NCBI GenBank assembly: GCA_029204225.1
Contig: CM055092.1
Coordinates: 21,357,669 to 21,417,668, forward strand
Direction: 5' to 3'
Length of the DNA: 60,000 nucleotides
DNA from: Diphasiastrum complanatum
Taxonomy: Eukaryota; Streptophyta; Lycopodiopsida; Lycopodiales; Lycopodiaceae
Positions within the stretch are counted from its first letter, which is position 1. Each line of letters opens with the position of its first letter. Shown in pieces: positions 22,661-34,528 of the stretch. Both the position numbers and the translations under genes were made by a program. The notes under the pieces are model-generated. The model saw only the letters and a list, made by a program, of their open reading frames with translations, was not told where the DNA came from and did no database searches.

Positions 22661-24813
22661 CAAGCATCTTGGTGTGAAACATTGATAGGATCAAAATTGG
22701 CATAGATGGGAAATTGGTTAGTTGGTAGATCTGTGAGCCGTTTGAATAAGCGACCATTACTATCTACACCAACTTTTCAGTGAGCTTGCTTCTTTTCTCT
22801 TTTGGTATGTGCATAAATGATGCACACCTAAATACTCGTACATACAATAGATCGAGCTTCACACTCGTCCACATTTCGTATAGTGTCTTGTCTTTCAAAG
22901 TTGTCGTTATCGATATGTTCTATAGGTGTACAACAGCTCCAATTGCTTTAGCCCAAAACTGACTTGGCAAGTATATTTGTGCCATCATGCATTTAGGTCC
23001 TTCGACAAGCGTTCTGTTTCTTCGCTATGCTACACCATTATGCTGTGGTGTATAGGCAGATGTGAATTGATGTTCAATTCTTTTGTCTTGGCAGAAGCTT
23101 GAAAACTCCTTGCTTGAATATTCGCCTCCGTTGTCGGACCTGATCATCTGCAACTTCTTGGAGGTTGTTTAGCAAATGCTACAAACTTCTTGAATGATTC
23201 GAACACTTCGAACTTTTTCTCTCAGTAGTATATTGTCATCATCATGTTGTAGTCATCAATGAAAAAAAAATGTGAGGAAGTATCATGATCTAAGGAGGGA
23301 ATCAACTTTCATCGGTCCACATACATATGAGTGAACAAGCTCAAGGATGTCCTTGGTTGTTCTCTCTTCATGTACAAACGGACTTCAATGCCATTAGCCT
23401 TTTGACAGACTTTGCAAACTCTGGACTTGTGATCTTCAGACCACTTACTAGTACTCTTCTACTCATATCGTAAAGACTCCTCATATTCGGATGATACATT
23501 CTTTTGTGCCAAAGATGATTTTCATTTTCAGATGCATTCAATATGCTATCGTAGTTGCTGATGATTTTGGCTTGGTAGAGATTACCTTGTCTTGATCCGA
23601 TAGTCAGTAGCTGCTCGATTATTTGGCACACGTCCCATCGAATAGGACTCTATTCCAAGATCTGCTATCCTCGATACAAAGAGCAGGTCTCTTCTTAATG
23701 TAGGTATATAGAGTGCTCCTTGAAGCTTTAGAGTTTTGATGCCTTCGACATAGTGTCTGCTCCCGTCGCCTAGTATCATTGTTCTTGTATTGCTGAGTTC
23801 TCTGTAGTTGATCAAGATGTTTTTGTTGCAGGTTATGTGTGATGTAGCTCCTGAGTCGATTACTATATCGTAGTCGTGCTCCACATAGCTGGTTGACTCT
23901 TCATTGAATAACGTGAAGGCATTGTTGCTCTTCTCAACATTCTTCAATGATTCTTCAGTATTTGCTTTCTCTCCTTCGTGTTTTCCTTTTGGGTTGTGCT
24001 AGCATTCATATGCTAATTGCCCTTTCTTCTTGCGTGTGTGCAAGGTATTGTCAGGTTGAACCTACATTTGTCTGTTGTGTATCTTGATTTATGACAATGA
24101 TCGCAAGTAGAGGTTTCTTTGTTGTAGTTGCCTCTTGTCGAAGACTTCGTTAAAGTCTTATCAATCCTAGGCTTATTTTTGTATTTCTTCTTTCTTCTTA
24201 TAAAGAGGGCCTTGTCCTAGTCGTTGTTTGCTTCTCCTTCATCTCTCATCAGTCTTTCATCTACAACAAGGCTGATTGCTCTTTCAAATGTCATCTCAAG
24301 TAAGCTCAAGATGAGCATTCCCAGTGGCTGGTAGGATGAGGGTAGAGATTTCATGAAGTACATTAGATGTTGGGGTGCTGGGACTTGATGCTCCTGTCCA
24401 GATGTAGAAGCTGAGCAAAGATTGTTTTGATCTTGTCAACACACCACAAGCTTTGTAGCTGATTGTGGAGGTGCATCACCGATGCACCTGTCCTCACTTC
24501 ATATTTCTACTTTAGTTTCTGCCATGCTTCATGGCTGCTTTCTCAATCTTCAATCTACATGAGGATTTCTTCATTTATGGAGGACACGATGATCGCCATT
24601 GTGCGTTCATCCTTCCTTATCCATTCTGCTCTCCTTGGGTCTTCCTCTGGAATCTTTTGTTCTGTGAGATCGTCGGTCACTGACCATATCCCTTTGTCTA
24701 TTAGAAGCATTTTGATCTTGAACTTCCATACGTGGCAATTTGTGCCATCAAGTCACAATCCTAGTCTGAATTGTAGTAGCCATATTGTATCTAATGAATA
24801 TGCTCTGATACCA
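22660..24813 (-). mobile_element. Degenerate Ty1/copia gag-protease-integrase fragment
   Basis: Reading leftward from the primer site (GCTCTGATACCA on the plus strand, 24,802-24,813), gag-like HVWKFKIKMLLIDKGIWSV appears near 24,720. The protease is at 23,947-23,590 (DIVIDSGATSHITCNKN, LYIPTLRRDLLFVSRI). Next comes the pre-integrase WHKRMYHPNMRSLYDM (about 23,510), then integrase words to about 22,660. Frameshifts and stops are frequent. RT and RNase H are absent. The element belongs to a different copia lineage from the intact one. Confidence 0.85.
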
Positions 24814-25207
24814 TGTCTGAATCTATTTGCAAGGGTGCGCCTTCTTTAGCGGAAGTGTGCTACACTATGCATGAAATGCAGGACCTAGATACGCGACTAT
24901 CACTCACAAAAATTGCTACAATCAATCAGACAATAACAGATGTAACACAAGTATCACAACTGGAAGGATAGAAATGTATTAGTATTTTGATAGAGTGAGT
25001 TGCCAGTGTCTCGCTCGTTGGTGGCCTAACGCTCCTCTTACAATACTATTCTGCTTCTTGCAGATACAGTTGCATTCTAAAATTAGCATACGTTCTGTTG
25101 ATTTTTTATCTACACTTATGTCTCACCAGGTGGGAATACAAGATAGGCTAGCTAATCATTTAAAAGAGAGGATAACTTTAAATCATTGGTTAACTAACTC
25201 TCTGGTA
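24814..25207 (-). mobile_element. Probable 5' LTR of the preceding copia fragment
   Basis: The sequence beginning TGTCTGAATC directly abuts the primer site, as expected for the LTR end of a minus-strand element. The outer boundary is not defined because no partner LTR is visible. Confidence 0.45.
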
Positions 25208-25589
25208 ACGTTACTTTTCCGACTGAGCATGACAGCTTGGAAGCTTCAAGCTCGACGGGCTGGAGGCCGATAGTTCCGCTTGCTTGATGATTTGGTTGGC
25301 TCGTCGCCGTCTACCTTCAACACTTTTGTTGGGGGTCCGACTGCTGATATGTTGGCCCTTTTGGGGAATGCTAGAGAATGGCTGCATGAGTTCACCATCT
25401 CCAACAAGAAAATCAAAGTAATGTCTTGGGATATTTGACGGACATTCACAATCATTACAAATCATGTGCTTAAAGAGCTAAAAAATATGTTTCTAAGGCT
25501 TAGAAACAAGTTCCAACAATATGAGATGTAAAAAACAAATAACTATTAAGTTTTAAATAACAAATTGCATGGTCAAATCTTAGAATCAT
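25208..25589. other. Short GC-richer spacer up to the right-arm boundary
   Basis: Coding-like short frames occur on both strands at 25,208-25,465, but no domain is recognised. Homology with the left arm starts at 25,590. Confidence 0.3.
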
Positions 25590-25599
25590 CATATTAACT

Positions 25600-25749
<150 letters not shown>

Positions 25750-26075
25750 GAAGAACCTAGTGTATTTGCAGGTTCTGTTACACTTGATTTGTTTTCCATG
25801 TATTAAAATTTTATAATATGAATTTGTCACTACGTTATTTTTGAAGTTCAATTGATGTACACAATTTGTTTTTTGAGATGATTTATGCATATACACACAT
25901 GCTTACACACATGCTTACACACACATATGGACACACATAAGAATACATATATACATAGATGTACATACACACATCCACACAAACGTTTACACATACATAA
26001 GCACACACACATACGAAAATTGTCCCTACTGCCATTGACCTTCGGACGCCTGCCATTGATGGGCACACCCCACTG

Positions 26076-26078
<3 letters not shown>

Positions 26079-26116
<38 letters not shown>
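26079..26116. repeat. (CA)n microsatellite
   Basis: A pure CA run, the mirror of the TG tract at 9,552-9,572. Confidence 0.95.
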
Positions 26117-26118
<2 letters not shown>

Positions 26119-26149
26119 GTAGGATCAAAAAATTGAGAATCAGGCAATC

Positions 26150-27870
26150 ACTGAATCATTAGAGTCGAAATTGTGAGATGGAGAGCAATCTAAGATTATA
26201 GAGAGATTGACTTATCTATCAGTTTTATCTTTGATCAACTAAAGAAGCATAGTAGGATCATAGCACTTAGTGCACAACTATTGTGAACCTCATCAGTCAC
26301 ATGATTCTTTTCATGATTTGATCATTGTAATGCAGTAGCTTTCATTCATAGATTCTCTATTATCTATGTATGTTTAGTGTAGTTTTACGGTCAAAAATTT
26401 CAAATTTTTTGTAAATGCAGTTGAATAGCTTGATTTTTACACGGAAATGCGAATGCAAATAATCTGCTATATTGCAACTTTTTGCTTATATACAAAACCT
26501 TGTTAAAGTAAATTGCAGGTTACTAAGGAAAAGATCACAGTTCAAGTTGGCTTTAGAATAGCTGATTATACTCAATAATTGAGGAAATTAGATATGTTTC
26601 AATGTTTTTACTATATGTAGTAAGTTTGTTAAATAGCACTAAGCTATTTTTAGTAATACTCATAAGTGACTCTGATGGACAAAAATATCGATAGTTGTTA
26701 ATGGCCATTGTTCGCCATGTTGTAATTGATAAATGTACTTTTTAAACCATATCAAAAAAGATGCCCAGGCAACTTTAAGACTCTGACTTAAGTTTCAAGG
26801 AGATGTCCAAATACAAACAAAGACGTCCAAAATTCAGTTCAAGATGAAGAGAGCAAAATAGCAAAAATTTGACAATTGGATCAGTGAGAGTGCGATGTAT
26901 TAACCTTTTTAAAGATTAGGGATGTCCTTTATTAATTGGGACTATAACCTTATTATAAATGTCCAGAAAGATACCGCAAAGTATAATACAGGTGGCAAGT
27001 TCAAAATCATTTGAAAACTAACAAACAACAATTCCTAAAAGATTATCAAAGACAATTTGGAGTTCAAATTGAAACCATTGTTTCACAATTGAGAGAGTTC
27101 TTGGAGAAAAATCGAAAAATCCGGATCGATCAGCTGCTAATAGAGTCAATGCTGCTGGGGGGATGAACAAATGTGTCATGGAATTTACTATCGTGTTCTT
27201 TCATAAAAGGAAGAATACTATCTATATGCTTTTAAAAAAAAGAACACTTTCCGACTATAGTATGAATCATGAATTAGTGTTATATTGTACCTTTCAGGTA
27301 TACAAAAGACACCACCGCAACAATATTACATCTAATATATAAATTCGCAGGTGAAAATGCTTATGAGTCATCCATGTGCCTTGGAAGAAAATAATTGTGG
27401 AGGTGGAAACAATGGGGAAGAGCGAAATACAACATGATTGATCCATTTCAAAATTATTTGGATAGGCCTAAACAAGCACTTTTGTCAAAGAAATATTATG
27501 AAAGGTGTTATTAATCTTATTGGAAATCAGTTATGAAGAAGAGACAATTCGAATGGGCTTGGATTAGTTTTCACTATGGACTATTCAATGATTCTAAAAG
27601 CAACCAAATTACTATGGACACATGTACAATGGATATGAGATTTTTTATAATAATTAGTGAATTTGGATTCAATGGAGTAGATTCAATGGAGAATAAAAGA
27701 CTTCGGTGTTTGGAAGTGCACGGACTTGAACCCATTCTCTCCCACATGAGTAGAGGAGGGAGGCAGACATTCGGGATAAGCATCATTCATTCTAGAGGAG
27801 AGCTTGGAAACCAAGAGCATTTTAGGGGAGAGAAAAAAAGAAAGAAAGGGGATTGTGGAGATTCTTCCAC
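26150..27870. other. Arm sequence without recognisable genes (right copy)
   Basis: This is the reverse complement of 7,821-9,500. No long frame or domain is seen apart from short accidental ones adjoining the TC array. Confidence 0.6.
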
Positions 27871-27875
27871 AATAT

Positions 27876-28002
<127 letters not shown>

Positions 28003-28260
28003 GATGATACTTCTGAAATATACGTTCTTGAAAAAAAAATGTTGCTGGTTTGGTTGTTTTTTAAAACTAGAGATGATCAATGGTGTTGTCTACAAATTTT
28101 ACAAGAGGCTAATTGATCTTTGGATATGGCAATTTGAATAAAATGTGTGCTTCACTCCCTCACTCTCTCCCTCATATCCTGTTGTCTACGTTTCTCAGTA
28201 ACTCTCTCTTTCTTTTGCTACCTCCCACACACTCCCTCTCTCTCTCTCTCTCCCTACCAA

Positions 28261-28386
<126 letters not shown>

Positions 28387-28469
28387 ATGTGGCCCTGCTA
28401 TCCAATTCAATACATTCGTAAAGCAAAAACACATTCAGTGATTAAAAACATTCTAATGCAAGGAAGTTT

Positions 28470-29480
28470 AAACACTTACACATTCTTCATCATCAGCAGC
28501 AACCAGATTAGAATGATCAATGTAATGACCACATACTGAAGTGGAATCATCAGTGAAATGCATTAATGATGGACGAGGGAAGCCCATCTGGGATTGAAAT
28601 GCCGTGAATTCTTCATCGGATGGTCTGTCTTGCCCATCCTCAGCTATATTTGATAAAGTCTTAGTCATGCATTTTTCACCGGTCATAAGTCCCTCCTCAT
28701 CATCAAAATCAATACCAACAACAAGGTCATCTGTTTCAAAATCTACAAAGTCGGAGAATTCAAAAATTGTGCCAGATAATAAACATAGAACCTCGTCTTC
28801 ACGATAGTCAAAAAATTTACATAAATCAATAGTAGTAGAATATACAAAGTCATTAATATAATATACAGGCAAATTGAAAAGACATTTCGACTCCTCTATA
28901 GGGTTGGATTCATCATCAGATTATTTTGGCCACTAAAAGAATCCCGGAGAACATCAGTATTTACATCAATAAAGCCACTTTCCTTATCATGAGTGTCAAT
29001 AAGAAGGTGACTGGTATCCTTAATAGCTGACTAAACAGAGGATGATGCAAAAGGAGGGTCAGCAACAAAAACTTCCTCATCATTTGGGATCTGAACTAGC
29101 TGGAAAAGTACGAAACCACTCTGATATTCAACCAATCGACATTTCTTGTTGCAATACGGACACATTGAACTGCTTTTGAATTGATCAAACAATTTGGTGA
29201 ACATTCTATCCAGTCAATGTCTAAAAGCTGGGAAGAAATGAACCAGACCAGTATAATCCATGTACTGGAGTGGACCTATGGAGAAAACAGGCTTACTAAG
29301 TATATATTTGAATCTAACATAATGTTCATAAAATACCTCAGAATTTGGTTGTGCAGTCCTAAAAATATGTAGATATGGCCTGAATAGGCTGTGGAAGTAT
29401 TCTAGGTTTTCAGTTATTCCAAATTCACTAAGGAATGAACTCAAGCCTGAATCTCGTGAGGATCCTGAGGAAGAGGCCAT
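28470..29480 (-). pseudogene. Gene D (right copy)
   Basis: The ATG at 29,480 opens MASSSGSSRDSGLSSFL with the reading frame intact at the start, unlike the left copy. A TGA near 29,216 (codon 89, AGA on the left) then interrupts it. The rest retains MCPYCNKKCRLVEYQSG and FASSSV before the TAG shared with the left. A conserved continuation, IKDTSHLLIDTHDKESGFIDV, leads through a frameshift to the acidic segment LPVYYINDFVYSTTIDLCKFF (28,872-28,480). This ends beside a GTAAGT donor-like site. Family unknown. Confidence 0.5.
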
Positions 29481-30150
29481 GGCAGTAACGTGAATATCGC
29501 ACTTATGCGCGACGGAGAACTAAAACAAAACTAACTATCAAGATGGCGCACAAGAGGGATATGTACGGCAGGCAGATACCGAATATCACACTTGTGCGCA
29601 AGTAGGTATCGTTGCAAGCAAACGGACAACAACGCGTGTGCACAAGAGCGATATGCCCCATTAATCGGTTTTTGTGCCATTTATACTAATTTTTTGCACA
29701 TGTGGTCAACGGACCAAACACACGTGTCTACTTTCAATTGGACTACAAGCACTGGCATGTGTGAGGTGACACCTGGACACATGTGAGATGACACTTGGAC
29801 ATGTGTCACGTGTTCATTCGTTTGCTCGACAACACGTGTCGCTCTCGCATTTGCTCGTACAAATCCCACACGTGTAATGTGACAAGATGACACATGTCGC
29901 TCTTGCATTTGTCCGTACAACTACCACATGTGTGACAGGACGTTCTTTCACACGCGCGAACAGCGATATAAAATCATAAACTTTGATAATTTTTTTTCAC
30001 TTTTTTTTTCACTCCGCATATCGCACTTGTGCACGTCCTTCACAATCGATATTCCTCCTACCGCCTTCCATGCGTAGAGGTCCGATACATCTGCCTACGT
30101 GTCAACCCGTATCGCACTTGTGCGTCTTTCTTCAAAAGGGACTTCTTCTC
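29481..30150. promoter_or_regulatory. Divergent intergenic region (right copy)
   Basis: The mirror of 5,285-6,108. The iterated word appears as ATATCGCACTTGTGCAC and variants near 29,495, 29,545, 29,585, 29,645, 30,020 and 30,110. CACGTGT/ACATGTG words cluster at 29,700-29,960. Compared with the left arm, about 150 bp next to the H3-like start is missing, including the ATG. Confidence 0.6.
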
Positions 30151-31605
30151 TCCTGGCTCATCCTCAGCCCCTGCGGTTGCCATTACACCACCCGCTAGAC
30201 GTAGAACGTGCAACCGCAGCAGGTGGCTCTCTGCGATATGCAAGGTTTAGAAATCAACAACTCTGTTGATCCCAAGAGCTCCATTCTACCGTGTTGTCCG
30301 AAACATAACAAGAAGTGATCTCGAACAGCTAGTTAGATTCTCACCCAATGCTTTTCAGTGCCTTCAAGAGGTTGCTGAAGATTACATTAGCCTTTTTTTT
30401 TAGGATTCTTTTTTTCTTGCAATCCATTCCAAGAGAGTCACTATAATGCCCAAGGATTTTCAGCTCCTGATGAGAATGAGGGATAGGTATTGTAGGTTAC
30501 ACATATCTCAGCCTGCTGCTCCTAGACCAACTCCTCTAGATAGGACTGATCTTTCTACGAAGCGTCCTAGGAAGCAGACAGCCCCCAAGAGAGCTCCGAA
30601 AAAAGTAAGGAGGGTAGACACCACAGATTCTATGAAGCCTAACTCGGAATCCATTGTAGATAATGTTGTTGTTGATAATGTTGTAAATATAGCTACATCT
30701 GTTTTGGATACCCCTTTAATTCCTGTAGATACTACACATCCACCTCCTCCTCCTCCTCCTCCAAATTTTTATACATATATAGATTTGGATGATTATCTTA
30801 AATTTGAGAAAGACATATCCGATGTTATAGATACAATTGGTACTCCTTTTTGTTTTAGACTAGATGAACTTGATTTTAGTATTAATTTTAGAGTTCTAGA
30901 TTGCTTGGATCTCAAAGACAGATGGGCTTCTATCAGTGATCTTGTGCTAGAGCCGGGGCTTACAATCTTGCAATATGACATTGCAAGAGATTCATCCAAT
31001 GAGTTGCTCGTGCTGAGTAACTTTCTGCTTCAGGCCTTCAAGGAGAATAATGACACATTGTCATAGTGTCTGACAAGTGGATTCACACCAGCAACAAAGT
31101 ATTTGCTCATCCCTTATAATACGAAATAAGATATATTAAATGCTTTTTGTTGTTTTATGCATTAACATTGGCATTGTCAATGGAAATAGTTCTCAGAATT
31201 GCAGCTAAAAAAATTTCAATCTTATTTTGCAATGACCACTGGAGTTTAAACCTGATCTCTATTAAGAGATCTGTAGATAATATTATTAAAGCTTTTTGTG
31301 TCAAGATGAATTCGGTGAGAAATATGCATAAGGATGTAGATATATATCTTCCATATCTAAGTGAATATATTCCTACAGATGTTCCCCATTCCGTGGACTG
31401 GCAGATCGTCAGTTTGGAGGAAATAAATTTTGCTTATTCTTATTTTGGAATCATGATTAGTTTTCTATTTTGTTGATGTTTTTGGCCATTACTAATACAT
31501 CAATGTTCTATTTTGCAGTTTACACTTCCTAAGTACACATCAAGCCAGGTGTACAGAATTAGACAAGAAATTATCCTGAGTAAACTGGCTAGGGCAAGGC
31601 TTTAG
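30150..31605 (+). pseudogene. Histone H3-like gene with C-terminal extension (right copy)
   Basis: The 5' end with the start codon is deleted. The core follows: LSAICKV, stop (30,248-30,250, CAG on the left), STTLLIPRAPFYRVVRNIT, FQCLQEVAEDYISLFF, stop TAG (30,401-30,403), AIHSKRVTIMPKDFQLLMRM. The extension (30,446-31,066) has the basic KQTAPKRAPKKVRR, eight prolines and DLDDYLKFEKDISDVIDTIG. The splice donor used on the left (GTAAGA) is ATAAGA here. The acceptor (31,195-31,196) and exon 2 (IAAKKISILFCNDHWSLNLISI to VPHSVDWQIVSLEEI) are clear, with the tryptophan intact. The last exon is 31,519-31,605 (FTLPKYTSSQVYRIRQEI, ending LARARL). The exon 2/3 donor is unresolved. Confidence 0.72.
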
Positions 31606-31836
31606 CCTCCCGTTATTGATGATGGTGCAAAGGATGATGTAATTATACTAAATTAAGATCAGAACAAATATAGATAGCATAGAACAAAAATACATGTATA
31701 GAATTCATAGAAAAATATACATTGATATATCAAATGCTGCTCCAGTTTATGAATTTGGGAGCACAAAATACATGTACTGATGCTCAACTTGGGCTTTCAT
31801 TTATTGAATGAAAGAGTGTATACACAAATTTTTACT

Positions 31837-32427
31837 AAAGTTTATTTGAAACTATTGTTCTCCCACAATGGTGATTGTTGTAGGTAGATCTTTGCAGCAC
31901 GTTATCAGCTCCTATCTTTTTCGCATATGTGACATGGCAAATATTAGTGAATGTGCAATTGTAAATGATGACATTTTCTATTATTTTGTTTTATTTTGAA
32001 ATGGAAATAAACATAAAGTACTTACGAGTCTTCCGTTGATGATAAATTTGAAATATGTTAGTAGATTGGTTTGTAATAGCATGAGCTCTATTCTGATAAA
32101 ATCAAGCTTCCAATGCTCTTCCACCTCAACCACAGTCAAATATTCCTCATAGTAAAGTTTATTTGAAACTATTGTTCTCCCACAACGATGATTGTTGTAG
32201 GTAGATCTTTGCAGCACATTATTAGCTCCTGTCTTTTTCGCATCTGTGACATGACAAATATTAGTGAATGTGCAATTGTAAATGATGACATTTTCAATTA
32301 CGAGTCTTCCGTTGATGATAAATTTGAAATATGTTAGTAGATTGGTTTGTAATAGCATGAGCTCTGTTCTGATAAAATCAAGCTTCCAATGCTCTTCCAC
32401 CTCAACCATAGTCAAATATTCCTCATT
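31837..32427. repeat. Tandem duplication inside right copy of gene C
   Basis: Units 31,837-32,152 and 32,153-32,427 both run from 'aaagtttatttgaaactatt' to 'tattcctcat'. The second lacks about 50 bp of intron-like sequence. The left arm has a single copy. Confidence 0.9.
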
Positions 32428-33599
32428 GTAGATAATGCTTATCTCCATTCGGTTTGTGTGACCATTTAGTTCAAAGTCTTGATCCAGTGGTAGCCATGTA
32501 CCTTCAATTTTCTAATATCTCTGGTAGCTAAATGTGAGACGAAGCATTTGCTTTTTAATATGATAACGAAAGATCATTGAGAACTTTTTAATCCTGCATT
32601 CTATGTCATTATTTGTTTTACAAAGTCTCATCTGATAAATCCTTGCAAACAAATAAAGTTGGTGTCCTACGAATACTAGCACTCGAGAAAAAATCAACAA
32701 ATATATGTAATGAGATAAACCAACTTAGGTGGACAATTTTTGAGCTTGTGCTTATCTTCATAGCATTTCTAATATCAATGAGTAGCTTGCATCTCAAAGA
32801 TTCAGAAACAATGCTGTCAGGAGTAGGCCACTCATCACTTTGAAAACTAAGCAATGGAATTGCTTCGAGCTTGACAAAACTTCCATCTGTTTGTGGCGTA
32901 TATAAAGATTCATAAAAATAGATACCAAGTTCCTTTGACTTCTTTCTCTGTATTGTAGCTTTCCAACATCAGAGTGAATCACGTCTCATATTTCTGCAAG
33001 TGATTGTGTGGGCTCTCATTCACTTATGCATGATGGATATGAATCTGAAAGAAAAAAACAATGTTGAAGCATTTAAATCATAATCTGAAGAGCATCAATA
33101 AAGAAAATTACCTATGATTGTTGTAGAGTGCATATGTTTTGATATACTTACAATTACATTTTTTTATGATCATGAGGATTGATATCATATACTTTGATTT
33201 CTGAATGCATATGTACATGTTGTACTAAGACTTCTGCTATATTTTGACCTCCCGGGGTAGTCTTAAACTCCAAATTTTTTGCTTTCCAATAAGATTTGTA
33301 AGTCATTTTTGCTCTTTTCTTTTGTCGAAAATTGCCCTTTGATGATGGATGCAGCATACCCATGAGTTCTTCGTATATTTTGTTGGCTTCCAGTTATCAA
33401 CTTCATCTTTCTCATTGTAAAGAATCACAGACTCGATTGTAGATCTGGGTCTACTTGCCATTGCTATTTTCAAAGCCTGGGCGCCAAAAATCTCTCTGAT
33501 ATGATACTTAATTTCAATTTTTCGTATCACATTTAATCTAATGTGAATGCCAACATAGTCACAGTTACTGCGTATACCATATTTTATGTAACTGTACAT
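31900..33599 (-). pseudogene. Gene C (right copy)
   Basis: The mirror of 2,092-3,600. Frames begin MYSYIKYGIRSNCDYVG (33,599), then TYKSYWKAKNLEFKTTPGG (to 33,154). After the intron-like interval come GIYFYESLYTPQTDG, SFVKLEAIPLLSFQSDEWPT and SLRCKLLIDIRNAMKI (about 32,930-32,750), followed by FSYQRY, a stop, and WLPLDQDFELNGHTNRMEI. A stop near 32,512 (where the left has AAG) and the 3' tandem duplication show it is broken. Agreement with the left copy at most codons suggests the sequence was coding before the duplication. Confidence 0.5.
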
Positions 33600-33863
33600 A
33601 CTATATTTCTATAACTGTAACTAGTATAGTTAGAAAATTTCATTATACTAACCAGAATAGTCAAGTAAATTTAACTTGAGGTATTGACATTGGGCAGATT
33701 AGCACGTATCGGGCAGGAAGAAGAAACCAATGGGATACGTCCATGCTGCTTGGACACAAATTTCAAAGTTTTCTAAATTGCATTACTATTTTTTAGTTAA
33801 TTTAAACTATGTTACATAGATTTCAAATCTGTGCATTTTGATTGGGCCTGATGACGGTTGAAA

Positions 33864-34345
33864 CTAAAGAAAAAAAATAAAAGTATCTTTACAAAGGGTC
33901 TTTTTGATATTGAGAACTCCTCTAATGAGAATCTCTTCGATTCCTTGATCTACTTCAGATCTCTTGAAATATGAAATGAAATTAGCTTTCTTACTGAATC
34001 TATCTAGGATAATCCAAAATATTTCATTTTCATCTTGGATTTTAGATAGTCTAGAAACAAAACTCATAGCAAAATGTTTCTTTGGGGAATCAGGAATGGG
34101 TAAAGGGTGAATTAGTCTTAGAGTTTTTCAATCCCCGTTCATCCTTAGTATGTTAGCATATTAAACATGTGTTTACACAATGTTCGATACATGATAGGCC
34201 AATGGAAAAAAAAAACTCTTCTTAGCTTCAAGAAAGTAGAAATTATTTATGTATGTTCATCATTCGGTTGAATGTGGCGGGAGCATTGATAAAACTAAAG
34301 GGAACCATTAGAAACTCAGAGCTAGTTCTGGTGGCAGTTTTAATG
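33864..34345 (-). mobile_element. Degenerate Ty3/gypsy scraps (right)
   Basis: The mirror of 1,360-1,830: the integrase-like MSFVSRLSKIQDENEIFW and, near 34,270-34,330, the RT words EFLMVPFSFINAPATFN. Confidence 0.75.
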
Positions 34346-34528
34346 GACATCTTCAAACACTACTTGGATCTGGTGGTTTCCTTCTCTAGCACTTGCTTAT
34401 AGGAAAGTGCCAGCCTCTTAGATCATTTTCAAGAGTGATAAGCTCAATCTTTATCTTCCTTTATGGATTTAAATCCATATCCTGAGGTCTCGCTTTGGTA
34501 AGATCATTCTTATTCCTACATTCATGAC

